Below are positions 19,887-27,791 of a DNA stretch of 64,000 bases, piece by piece. The position numbers were made by a program, and so were the translations under genes. This DNA is from Desulfobacterium sp. (GTDB taxonomy: Bacteria > Desulfobacterota > Desulfobacteria > Desulfobacterales > Desulfobacteraceae): NCBI GenBank assembly GCA_030145245.1, contig JAQYWC010000001.1, forward strand, positions 124,001 to 188,000, written 5' to 3'. The notes beneath the pieces are model-generated. The model worked only from the letters and a program-made list of their open reading frames with translations, did not search any database and was not told the origin of the DNA. Numbering within the stretch: the first letter of the stretch is position 1; each line of letters begins with the position of its first letter.

Positions 19887-20450
19887 CTACTTTTCCCAAC
19901 TTAAAATCATTGCTTCTGTTGCACTACGAAAGGATTTTTCACCGCCGTGTGCACGCGCTGTAATTTGTGCCCCTAACAGAAAGGAAAAAAAAGCGTAGGC
20001 CGTTTCTTCATCTGTGCCTGCAAAAGAGAGAGAACCCTCTTCCCGTCCCTGTTTGAAGGCGATCATAAAGATCCTCACTGTATTCCGGATCGTTGCTTCA
20101 AGAATGGCGCGGGAACTGTCTTGAAGGGTATTCAGATCGGCGCTGATCGTTCCAACTAAACAGAGTTGTTGTTTTTGCAAGCCATCTGCAAAAACACCTG
20201 CAAGCTGTCTTAGTTTTCCAGGAGCATGCCCGGAACCCTCAACAATTCTTTGGTAATTATTCCCGTATGATACCTGGCACCTGTTCAGCAGTTCCTGGAC
20301 CAGATTTTCTTTCTTCGGGAAATGATGATGAATACTGGCTTTCCGAATACCAACCCCATCACTGATATGTTTATAACTCATGGCGTTGCACCCAACCTGC
20401 TGGATTAGTTTTTCCGCCACATCGAGAATTTTTGTCCGTGTACTGTTCAT
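19887..20450 (-). CDS. TetR/AcrR-family transcriptional regulator
   Basis: The 187-aa protein begins with a TetR helix-turn-helix (ILDVAEKLIQQVGCNAMSYKHI, then GIRKASIHHHFPKKENLVQELL, residues about 8-55), followed by an all-helical ligand-binding domain. It lies directly upstream of the radical SAM and aldehyde dehydrogenase genes on the same strand. Identical palindromes flank it at 19848 and 20458, so autoregulation and control of the downstream pair are likely. The inducer is unknown. Confidence 0.9.
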   Translation of the reverse strand: MNSTRTKILDVAEKLIQQVGCNAMSYKHISDGVGIRKASIHHHFPKKENLVQELLNRCQVSYGNNYQRIVEGSGHAPGKLRQLAGVFADGLQKQQLCLVGTISADLNTLQDSSRAILEATIRNTVRIFMIAFKQGREEGSLSFAGTDEETAYAFFSFLLGAQITARAHGGEKSFRSATEAMILSWEK

Positions 20451-20457
20451 GGCTCTT

Positions 20458-20474
20458 ACCTATCAGTAGGTAGG
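20458..20474. promoter_or_regulatory. TetR-type operator, copy 2
   Basis: ACCTATCAGTAGGTAGG starts 7 bp upstream of the tetR ATG at 20450 and matches copy 1 exactly over 17 bp. A protein bound here would block tetR initiation, consistent with autorepression. Confidence 0.75.
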
Positions 20475-20495
20475 CGGGATGTCAATAAAAAACAT

Positions 20496-20573
20496 ATCAT
20501 CATAGCCGACCTGTATTGCAATTTTTTCAATACGACGGTTTTTCTTTTCAAGAATATTTTTTGCTGCGTCCAT
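20496..20573 (-). pseudogene. Relic of an AraC-type DNA-binding domain
   Basis: Read on the minus strand this stretch encodes AAKNILEKKNRRIEKIAIQV and then GYDDM. It closely matches the second helix-turn-helix of the neighbouring GlxA-type regulator (AAKEILEKKNSSIGEIAHQV, GYDDM). It has no start, no upstream domain and no downstream continuation. It is a fragment of a second, diverged copy left between tetR and the intact regulator. Confidence 0.75.
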
Positions 20574-20585
20574 GGGGCACTTTGA

Positions 20586-21569
20586 TTAACTACGATGTGT
20601 TTTAAACCTTTGGCGATATATGCTGGGGCTCACTCCGGTATGCCGAACAAAGAGTTTACGAAAAAAACCCATATCATCATAGCCAACCTGATGTGCAATT
20701 TCGCCAATACTACTGTTTTTCTTTTCAAGAATCTCTTTTGCTGCGTCTATCCGGAACCGCTGCAGGTAAACCAGTGGTGAATCCCCCGTGGCCTTTTTAA
20801 ATCTGCGTTTAAAATTTCTAATACTCATTCCGACATGTGCTGCAATATCGTCAAGTTGGCAATTTTTATGAAAACAGTTTTCTATCCATTCCTGGGCTTT
20901 TATAATATCAGAATCCTTATGGTTTTTCTGATGATTGAACATTGTAAATGGGGTTTGAAAGTCACGACTTCTTTCCAGAAGCAGGAATTTTGCGCATCTG
21001 GTTGCGATTTTCTGACCGCAGTATCTCTCGATTAAATAGAGGCAAAGATCAAAACCTGCGCTGCCTCCTCCTGAACAGATAGTGTTCCCGTCTTCCGTTA
21101 TTATTTTTTCAGGCGTTAAAATTATTTCAGGGTATTTTTTTTGGAACCAGTCTGCAAGCGCCCAATGGGTTGTGGCTTTTTTTCCATTCAGAATTCCGGC
21201 TTCTGCAAGCAAAAAAACACCTGTGCAGACCCCGGCAATTTTCGTCCCATTTTGATTGTGAAACTTAACCCAGTCTAACATCTCCCTGGGATATGAGCCG
21301 ATAGTATCAATATCATATCCACTTGAAGGGACCATGATCAGGTCGGTATGGTTGACCTCTGAAAACGCGCGATCCGGTTTTATTTCCACGTGTTTTGAAT
21401 ATTTTATCGGCTTGCCGGCCATGGAAACAATTTCAATGTCAAATGGAGAATTAAGGTCAGTTTCCGGAGATTTGTCCCATAAAAAGCAAGCCATTTGAAA
21501 AAGATCTGTAAAAGAGACAATTGCTGCAGGCATGGACTGTTCAATCATTAAAATAGTAATTTTTTTCAT
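20586..21569 (-). CDS. GlxA-type transcriptional regulator (DJ-1/PfpI domain plus AraC HTH)
   Basis: Residues about 1-190 form a DJ-1/PfpI-like amidotransferase fold, with the nucleophile-elbow region GTKIAGVCTGVFLLAEAG containing Cys. Residues about 225-325 carry two AraC helix-turn-helix motifs (LDDIAAHVGMSIRNFKRRFK and IGEIAHQVGYDDMGFFRKLF). The length of 327 aa is normal for the family, which includes regulators of amine and carnitine catabolism. It is divergent from the SDR gene at 21733, which is a possible target. Confidence 0.9.
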   Translation of the reverse strand: MKKITILMIEQSMPAAIVSFTDLFQMACFLWDKSPETDLNSPFDIEIVSMAGKPIKYSKHVEIKPDRAFSEVNHTDLIMVPSSGYDIDTIGSYPREMLDWVKFHNQNGTKIAGVCTGVFLLAEAGILNGKKATTHWALADWFQKKYPEIILTPEKIITEDGNTICSGGGSAGFDLCLYLIERYCGQKIATRCAKFLLLERSRDFQTPFTMFNHQKNHKDSDIIKAQEWIENCFHKNCQLDDIAAHVGMSIRNFKRRFKKATGDSPLVYLQRFRIDAAKEILEKKNSSIGEIAHQVGYDDMGFFRKLFVRHTGVSPSIYRQRFKTHRS

Positions 21570-21732
21570 TTTTTAATCCTTTACGATAAGGCCCGATCGA
21601 CTCTCTATATTGTCCTTTGTGCCACTTTTAAAAATATTTCGCAAGTTGTATAAATAATTTATCAAAGAGCAATGGGACTAAAATACAATCTTGATACTGT
21701 GCATACGGTGCCGGAGAATGAAGGGGGTTGAG

Positions 21733-22509
21733 ATGAATAGAACGGTTTTAATAACAGGATGCTCATCAGGTATTGGCAAGGAGACAGCACTGTTTTTTCA
21801 GGAAAAAGGGTGGAATGTAGCGGCAACCATGCGATCTCCGGAAAAGGAAAAGAGCCTGGGCAAACTTGAGAATGTAAAAACCTTCAAGCTTGATATTTTT
21901 GACAATGATTCGATCCATGCTGCTGTTCAGGGTAGTCTTAGTTATTTCGGCAATGTCGATGTGCTTGTCAATAGCGCAGGTTCCGGATTTATGGGACCGT
22001 TTGAAGCTGCATCAAAGGGTAAGGTCGCACAACAGTTCGGAACAAATGTTTTCGGTAATTTTAATGTTCCCAGGGAAGTTATTCCTCATTTCAAGGAGAA
22101 TAATAACGGTACCATAATTAATATTTCATCGGTCATCACGAGCGCTGATTTTCCATGCTACAGTTTGGACGCAACAACAAAGCATGCCATGGAAGGTTTT
22201 TCATGTTCCCTTTCCTATGAGTTAAGAAAGAATAACATTAAGGTGAAAGTAGTTCTTCCGACAGGTGCCCATGGTCAATCCCACGGCGCATCCAAGGGGT
22301 TTGCTGATTTTGACGAGTCTCCTGGATACCTTGATTATATGAAAAAAGTAAGAACAAAAAGTGATGATGTTGTCGAAAAAACAGGATCAAGGTCTTTCAT
22401 GGTGGCAAAGGTTATTTTCAAGGCCGCAACAGCGGATAAATTAAAGGCGCGTTCTCCTGCTAAAAATTCGCCAAAACAACTGCTGTTTATGAGAAAAATC
22501 TTCCGTTGA
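21733..22509 (+). CDS. SDR-family protein with replaced catalytic Tyr
   Basis: The short-chain dehydrogenase fold is clear: the cofactor motif TGCSSGIG near the N-terminus, the NSAG segment after strand 4, and ISSV with the catalytic Ser region. The active-site motif normally reads YxxxK. Here FPCYSLDATTKHAMEGFS places Asp146 (GAC) where Tyr (TAC) is expected, four residues before Lys150. A single base change explains this, so the protein is probably not a normal oxidoreductase. I start at the ATG at 21733, which has an AGGGGG site, not at the earlier 21691. It is divergent from the GlxA-type regulator. Confidence 0.85.
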   Translation: MNRTVLITGCSSGIGKETALFFQEKGWNVAATMRSPEKEKSLGKLENVKTFKLDIFDNDSIHAAVQGSLSYFGNVDVLVNSAGSGFMGPFEAASKGKVAQQFGTNVFGNFNVPREVIPHFKENNNGTIINISSVITSADFPCYSLDATTKHAMEGFSCSLSYELRKNNIKVKVVLPTGAHGQSHGASKGFADFDESPGYLDYMKKVRTKSDDVVEKTGSRSFMVAKVIFKAATADKLKARSPAKNSPKQLLFMRKIFR

Positions 22510-22561
22510 GGCATTTAAGGAAATGACCGGCAAAGTGATGGGGAGTGAGGAAAACCTCAGA

Positions 22562-23629
22562 TTAAAGCACGCCCCTTTTCCGGGCCATGCAGATCATTTG
22601 CTCAACCGTGTTTGAAGGGGGCATACGAATCTCGGCCTCGGCTTTAGGTACGAGTTTTAACGCTTCCGTTGGGCATGTGGTCACGCACAGTCCGCAACCG
22701 ATGCAGCGGTCGGTATCAACCGTTGCAATACCGTCATCGTTCATGCTGAGCGCATTCATCTGGCATCTGTCCAGGCACGCTTCACAGCCGGTGCAATCTT
22801 CATCTTCCGTGACAGCCAAATAGTTGGAAAAAACGATTTTCGCCGGTTTGGGGTGTTTGTTCAATGCCCGCAGCACACCGCAGCAATCGCCGCAACAGTT
22901 GCACATTCCTCCCGGGTTTTCTGACGTCGCCGGTTGCGTCACAAGGCCGGCGTCCCGGCATTTTGTGAGGATGTCCGTTGCTTCTTCCAGGGTAATCTTC
23001 CTGCCCATGTCACGGTCGAGATAGTACTGCCCCATGGAGCCGAACATAAAACAGGCTTCCATGGGCTTGCCGCAATCCTGGTCCACGACCTCGGCCGCTT
23101 TACGGCAAATGCAATCCGTAATTACAATAAGCTTTTTTTTCCGCAGAATTTCGACGGCATCTTCATAGCTGGCAATATTATGGGTCAGGTCGACGGATTG
23201 TTGAACCGGGATGGTTCGCAGAAAATAATCGGCACCGTCCTGCATGGCGTTGTCAAACGCCTCTTCGAAATATTGGTTTGCCATTTCAATAAAATCTTGT
23301 TCGAGATTCCTGACCTGAAACTCAAAAAGTCCGTGCACAAAGGGGATGGCGCCGTACTTAGCTGTATCCTCTTTTTTTAACCTGAACAGCAGGCCTCGCT
23401 CTGCCATGTCATCCAGATGTGCGGCAACGTCGGAAAGGGGCTTATCCAGGCGTGAAGCCACCGTTACCGGGGTCTCCAGCATGGGGGTCAAACCAATAAA
23501 CATCATTGCATCCGCCTCTGAAAACAGATACTTGAGAATTCTTAATTCGATTCCGGATGCAGTCGCCGGGAAACCCATGGAATATTGATTCAATTGTTGT
23601 TGCAGTTGGCGATAAACCTTCTCTTGCAT
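22562..23629 (-). CDS. Winged-helix and 4Fe-4S ferredoxin-domain protein
   Basis: The N-terminal part (about residues 20-105) looks like a winged helix (TPVTVASRLDKPLSDVAAHLDDMAERGLL in two pieces). A central region has clustered Cys (TDCICRKAAE, then GGMCNCCGDCCG). The C-terminus is a 2x[4Fe-4S] ferredoxin domain (CTGCEACLDRC and CIGCGLCVTTCP). Proteins of this layout are common in Desulfobacterota and are annotated only as 4Fe-4S binding proteins. It may be a redox-sensing or electron-carrying protein. It is convergent with the SDR gene, and function is not established. Confidence 0.8.
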   Translation of the reverse strand: MQEKVYRQLQQQLNQYSMGFPATASGIELRILKYLFSEADAMMFIGLTPMLETPVTVASRLDKPLSDVAAHLDDMAERGLLFRLKKEDTAKYGAIPFVHGLFEFQVRNLEQDFIEMANQYFEEAFDNAMQDGADYFLRTIPVQQSVDLTHNIASYEDAVEILRKKKLIVITDCICRKAAEVVDQDCGKPMEACFMFGSMGQYYLDRDMGRKITLEEATDILTKCRDAGLVTQPATSENPGGMCNCCGDCCGVLRALNKHPKPAKIVFSNYLAVTEDEDCTGCEACLDRCQMNALSMNDDGIATVDTDRCIGCGLCVTTCPTEALKLVPKAEAEIRMPPSNTVEQMICMARKRGVL

Positions 23630-23724
23630 TATTTGCTCTCCTCAAGCTTGATTTTGGTCAGAACCTCTTTTTCATCCGGTGGAATGCCTGCAGAGGCCCG
23701 GGCACCCCTTTTATAAAATTAAAC

Positions 23725-24810
23725 TCAAGAATCGTACCGGGCAGATAACCGCTTTAATCCGGCTTGAATGGGTTTTTCAATGGCTGTTTTTATAATGGAA
23801 CCCAGGAGGAAAAAAGGCGGTTTTGGTTCGAAATCCACCCGGTAAGTGAGCCGGGTTTTGCCATTTATATCTGCAAACTCCATTCGCCCCATGTGATTTT
23901 TTATGGGACTTCCTTTACTGACCTTATACTCCATAAGCTGATTTGGCTCGAATGTGATAACGGATTCCTCAAAGGCTGGGGCTGGAAAAGCCTGAATTCG
24001 CCTGACCGACCCCAGGCCATTTTTATTTTCGCCCCGACTGTCAATCACCCGTTTTATTTTTGCATTTAATATCCGCCCGAACGCTTCATGGTCTGTTAAG
24101 ATGTTAAAAATCGTTTCAACGGGTGCATTGAATACCTGGGTAATTATTATCTTCTGTTTGTTCGGTTTTATCTTGCTTCCCAGAATTCTGAGCATATTGA
24201 CCGGCAGTAAAAAAAAGTGTTTCCAGTCTGCAGAATTTCCTTTGGTTATCATATTCATTGACGTTCGCCAATTACTTTTAGGAGATGGAATAATCCATGA
24301 TTTTTTCGGTCCTGTCTGCATTTTGTGACCGGTATCCTTATGGAGCTGTTCCAGAAAAGACAACTCGTCCGTCAGGTCAACACGATTGACTGTGCCGTCA
24401 AGAGATCGATAACAGATTTTTCCTTTTGGGTTGATAATGAACGTTGCCGGATAGGCAATGCCTCCATGCTCAAACGGGTTTCTGAGTTTAAACAGATCAA
24501 CAACCTTTCTGTCTTCATCACAGAGAAGCGTTAATGAGAAGTTCATTTTTTTGATGATACCTGCGGACTGCTTCGGCGAATCAGTGGAAAGCGCAAACAC
24601 CTTTGTATTCAGCTTTGTATAGGTGTCATAATTCCTTTGTATTTCCGCCAACTGGTGGATGCAAAAGGGTCACCAGTGCCCCCGGTAAAACATCAGTTTA
24701 ACAGTCTTACCGGATTTTAGTTCCTCACTGAGTTTGAATATTTTACTGTCTGACGTCAACACTTCAAAATCTGGTGTGTCCTGGCCGATATCCGGGATAC
24801 TTTGATTCAT
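23725..24810 (-). CDS. Selenocysteine-containing peroxiredoxin-like protein fused to an SRPBCC domain
   Basis: The frame runs from an ATG at 24810 (GGAG upstream) through an in-frame TGA at 24670-24672 to a stop at 23725, giving 361 residues. Before the TGA is MFYRGHW and after it PFC, so the family's RGHWCPFC active site has Sec47 in the peroxidatic position and Cys50 as partner (UxxC). The thioredoxin fold continues to about residue 165 (KVFALSTDSPKQSAG, AYPATFIINPKGKI). Residues about 215-361 form an SRPBCC/polyketide-cyclase-like lipid-binding domain (ITQVFNAPVETIFNILTDHE). Predicted role: thiol-dependent peroxide or hydrophobic-substrate reduction. A SECIS-like hairpin follows the UGA. 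A non-Sec frame starting after the TGA would lack the active site. Confidence 0.88.
24634..24668 (-). promoter_or_regulatory. Bacterial SECIS-like hairpin
   Basis: Immediately after the UGA the mRNA folds into a long hairpin. CCUUU pairs with AAAGG, one U is bulged, G-C and AU-AU pairs follow, then CC-A-CC against GG-C-GG encloses the apical loop AGUU. The loop begins 17 nt after the UGA. Bulged U and a GU in the loop are hallmarks of bacterial SECIS elements that bind SelB. The fold is by eye. Confidence 0.75.
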
Positions 24811-24909
24811 TGGGTTCTCCATAATAAAAGATTTTTCATAGACCAATCAATTGTGTGTCAAACAGCGTACAAGGTCTTGGCAGGAAGATGCTTTTGGGAA
24901 GGAAAAATG

Positions 24910-25539
24910 CTAAACGCCTTTCACCACAAGCACTGCGGCCACCTCCGCAAGGGTTTTGTAGTCCAGCTGGTTCTCACAGGCCACAGACTGGATGACCAAT
25001 CCGTCCAACATGGCCACCCAAATACGTGCGATCCCCTTGGGTAAAGGCTCTTGCCGTCCCATTCTGCAATACATCTCTTCAATGAGATGGAACCAGTTTT
25101 CATAGGTGGCTTCAAGCCTGTCCCTTAAGGCCGGGCCACCGGAAAGGGATTCATGGATAAGGTAAAGGTGGAGCCGGCTTCGGGTCTTTGATCCCAATAG
25201 CCGTTCAAAAAGAGTCGCGAGAATCTCCTTCCAGGAAGGGGTGGGGCGGCCATTCTCCAGCATGGCGAATAAATTATCGGTGATATCCAGCATGTGGATA
25301 CCGGCAATATCAAACACAAGGTCATGCTTGGTGGGAAAGTAGTAATAGAGGGTCCCTTTGCTGATGCCGGCCCGCCTGGCCACATCGGTAAGGGTGGTTT
25401 TGTCCACTGATTTTTCGCTGAAGCACTGCTGTGCTGAGGCGATGATCAGCTCTTTGCATTCGCCTTTTTTTAGGCCCCGTTTCACATTCACCTGCCCCTG
25501 AATGCTCTGTAACCACCGTTGAAAGGCAAATGTACCCAC
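24910..25539 (-). CDS. TetR/AcrR-family transcriptional regulator
   Basis: A TetR helix-turn-helix is clear (LIIASAQQCFSEKSVDKTTL, then RRAGISKGTLYYYFPTKHDL), followed by a helical ligand-binding domain. The furthest in-frame start is a GTG at 25539. A GTG at 25485 (VKRGLKKGECKEL) has a GGGGCAGG site and fits the family's N-terminus better, so the true protein may be 191 aa. It is divergent from another TetR gene at 25788. The target is unknown. The selenoprotein gene just downstream is a candidate by proximity only. Confidence 0.85.
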   Translation of the reverse strand: MGTFAFQRWLQSIQGQVNVKRGLKKGECKELIIASAQQCFSEKSVDKTTLTDVARRAGISKGTLYYYFPTKHDLVFDIAGIHMLDITDNLFAMLENGRPTPSWKEILATLFERLLGSKTRSRLHLYLIHESLSGGPALRDRLEATYENWFHLIEEMYCRMGRQEPLPKGIARIWVAMLDGLVIQSVACENQLDYKTLAEVAAVLVVKGV

Positions 25540-25627
25540 TCCGGAATTACGAGCTGTTAATATGCGATTTAAATTTTCCCGAACCAGAGGAGGGGGCTTT
25601 TTACAGCATCACCGGGAACCTGACAAG

Positions 25628-25710
25628 ATCCCCCCGCATGTTCGGCAAAGAGCATATATAATTCCAAACGGTGTGTCCACAATCTTTTTGTTCTCCTTGG
25701 AAGGTCCGGG
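25628..25710 (+). repeat. Dispersed repeat, copy C (partial)
   Basis: About 80 bp containing ACGGTGTGTCCACAATCTTT and the following TTTGTTCTCC matches the start of repeat copy B at 28926-28998, including the preceding AGC-ATAT segment. It lies between two divergent tetR genes and lacks the ferredoxin-derived portion present in copies A and B. Confidence 0.7.
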
Positions 25711-25761
25711 GGCGCACATTTGGCTTGGTGGTCAAAGAAAATAAAAACCCCCTTGCATTAA

Positions 25762-25776
25762 AAGACGACCGGTCTT
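25762..25776. promoter_or_regulatory. TetR-type operator of the Old Yellow Enzyme locus, copy 1
   Basis: AAGAC-GACCG-GTCTT lies 12 bp before the tetR ATG at 25788. The same core occurs before the flavin oxidoreductase at 26433, supporting autoregulation and control of that operon. Confidence 0.75.
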
Positions 25777-25787
25777 ATACTTTCTCC

Positions 25788-26387
25788 ATGGGACGACCAA
25801 GAAAAAGCGAACATACACGGCAAAAACTTCTGGAAATGGGGGTTGGGTTGCTGTCGGAACACGGGTACCACGGATGCGGCCTGAAAAAGATCCTGGACAC
25901 GGTGCAGGTTCCAAAGGGCTCCTTTTACAACTATTTCGAGAGTAAAGAGGCATACGTGTCGGAGATCATCCAGTTCTATAGCCAGGGACTGATCGCGCGG
26001 TTGGACGCCTACCTTGAAACCACCGCCGACGATCCGGTCTCCACGATTCGGAATATCTATACAGCAGCGGCCGGTGAGCTGGAAGCCCATGGCAGGCAGG
26101 GCTGCCTGATCGGCAATCTGGCCGCCGAACTCGGGAGCTCCAGCAACCTGTGCCGACTCACCATGCAGCAGTCGTTTGAGGGCTGGAAGAATCGAATTGT
26201 CCCCTTGATTCGAGCGGGTCAGGAGAGCGGGCAGATCCGGGATGATCTGTCAGCTGAAATTTTGACGGACGTGTTCTGGAACACCTGGCAGGGCGGGCTT
26301 CTGAGGATGAAGATTGACGGGGATGCCGCACATTTACGGGATCTTCCCCATCTGGTTTTGGATGTTCTGTTTGTACCCTGCCGGTAA
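25788..26387 (+). CDS. TetR/AcrR-family regulator of the Old Yellow Enzyme operon
   Basis: From the ATG at 25788 (MGRPRKSEHTRQKLLEMGVG) the protein is 199 aa, with an AcrR-type helix-turn-helix (LKKILDTVQVPKGSFYNYFE, residues about 30-50). The C-terminal domain (about 80-195, GCLIGNLAAELG) is of the TetR_C_6 or YxaF type typical of regulators next to flavin-dependent reductases. A longer upstream reading is possible but would run through the operator. The same palindrome precedes this gene and the Old Yellow Enzyme at 26465, making that pair the likely target. Electrophilic enones are typical inducers in related systems, but this is inference. Confidence 0.9.
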   Translation: MGRPRKSEHTRQKLLEMGVGLLSEHGYHGCGLKKILDTVQVPKGSFYNYFESKEAYVSEIIQFYSQGLIARLDAYLETTADDPVSTIRNIYTAAAGELEAHGRQGCLIGNLAAELGSSSNLCRLTMQQSFEGWKNRIVPLIRAGQESGQIRDDLSAEILTDVFWNTWQGGLLRMKIDGDAAHLRDLPHLVLDVLFVPCR

Positions 26388-26432
26388 ATAAAAGGTATCA
26401 TCGGAGAGTTTTGATTTTTTTTGGCTAAATAA

Positions 26433-26447
26433 TAGACGACCGGTCTA
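26433..26447. promoter_or_regulatory. TetR-type operator of the Old Yellow Enzyme locus, copy 2
   Basis: TAGAC-GACCG-GTCTA is a 15-bp inverted repeat 17 bp upstream of the flavin oxidoreductase ATG. AAGGAG follows it at about 26453. Binding here would block transcription start or elongation of the operon. Confidence 0.75.
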
Positions 26448-26464
26448 ATGCTAAGGAGAGCGCC

Positions 26465-27700
26465 ATGAATGAAACAGGTATCGTTTCCACCCCCCTGGAC
26501 CTTGCCCGGGGCAGGGTTGTTAAAAACCGTCTTTTTAAATCCGCCATGAGCGAACAGCTGGGAGACAGGGATCACAATCCGGAAAAGGAGTTGGTGAAGC
26601 TGTATGAAACCTGGGCAGAGGGCGGCATCGGAATCTCGGTCACTGGGAACGTGATGGTGGACCGCCAGGCCCTGGGAGAACCCAAAAATGTGGTTCTGGA
26701 CGGGGAAAGTGACCTGGCTGGGTTTGCGGCCTGGGCTGAAGCGGGTACCCGAAATGGCACCCAGCTCTGGATGCAGCTGAATCACCCCGGCAAACAGAGC
26801 CCGAGTTTCCTGAGCAAAGAGCCCGTGGCCCCCTCGGCGGTTCCTTTGATCGGAGCCCTTAAATCGGCTTTCAGCCCGCCCCGGGAACTGACAGAGACAG
26901 AAATCCAGGGGATAATTTCCAAATTCGCCCAAAGTGCCGCCCTGGCTAAAAAAGCTGGATTTTCAGGCGTTCAGATGCACTGTGCCCACGGCTATCTGCT
27001 CAGTCAGTTCCTCTCCCCCTGGCACAACCGGCGGGAGGACGATTGGGGAGGAACCCCGGAAAAACGGATGCGATTTCCTGTGGCCGTTTATCGCGCCATC
27101 CGGGGGGCGGTGGGGAACGATTACCCCGTTGGCCTGAAGATGAACTCGGCGGACTTTAAAAACGGCGGGTTCACCATGGAGGAATCCATGGACGTGGCCC
27201 TGACCATGCAGGAGGAGGGGATTGACCTGATCGAGATCTCCGGAGGCACCTACGAAAACCCAAGCATGACCGGCCACGGTACCCGGTCCTCTGACCGGGA
27301 GGCGTACTTTATTGAATATGCCGATGCCATGCGTAATAAACTGACAGTTCCCCTGGTGGTTACCGGAGGGTTTCGGTCTGGCCCGGCCATGGCGTCTGCC
27401 CTCACATCCGGCGTGACCGATATGATCGGTTTAGCCAGACCCCTGGCCGTGGAGCCTGATTTCCCAAACCGATTGATTGCGGACCCGGCCTATGTTTCGA
27501 ACCTGAAACGTCCCACTACGGGCATCCGTCCCCTGGATCGCGCAGCCATGGTGGATATCACCTGGTATGAGTTTCAGCTTTACAGGATCGGTCGGGGAAA
27601 AAAGGCCAACCCGGACCTGAGCGCCTGGAAGGCCGTGTTTCAGACCTTCTGGAGAATGGGGGGGCACGCTTTTAAACAGAGACGCGCCAAAGGAAACTAA
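26465..27700 (+). CDS. NADH:flavin oxidoreductase, Old Yellow Enzyme family
   Basis: This FMN enzyme of 411 aa reduces activated C=C bonds such as those of enones or enoates. It has the (beta/alpha)8 barrel with LFKSAMSEQLGD near the N-terminus, the substrate/flavin His-rich segment MHCAHGYLLSQFLSPWHNRR, RREDDWGGTPEKRMRF, and the phosphate-binding GFRSGPAMASAL near the end. There is no C-terminal Fe-S domain, so it is the short OYE form. It lies directly behind the TetR operator and 91 bp before a second family member. Physiological substrate unknown. Confidence 0.92.
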   Translation: MNETGIVSTPLDLARGRVVKNRLFKSAMSEQLGDRDHNPEKELVKLYETWAEGGIGISVTGNVMVDRQALGEPKNVVLDGESDLAGFAAWAEAGTRNGTQLWMQLNHPGKQSPSFLSKEPVAPSAVPLIGALKSAFSPPRELTETEIQGIISKFAQSAALAKKAGFSGVQMHCAHGYLLSQFLSPWHNRREDDWGGTPEKRMRFPVAVYRAIRGAVGNDYPVGLKMNSADFKNGGFTMEESMDVALTMQEEGIDLIEISGGTYENPSMTGHGTRSSDREAYFIEYADAMRNKLTVPLVVTGGFRSGPAMASALTSGVTDMIGLARPLAVEPDFPNRLIADPAYVSNLKRPTTGIRPLDRAAMVDITWYEFQLYRIGRGKKANPDLSAWKAVFQTFWRMGGHAFKQRRAKGN

Positions 27701-27791
27701 AAATACGGATTCAGGAGAGGGAGGGGGCGGTAATGGCGGGCCCTTCCCCTGAAACAAGTAGCAAGATCATTGATATCAAGGAGATGGCAAC

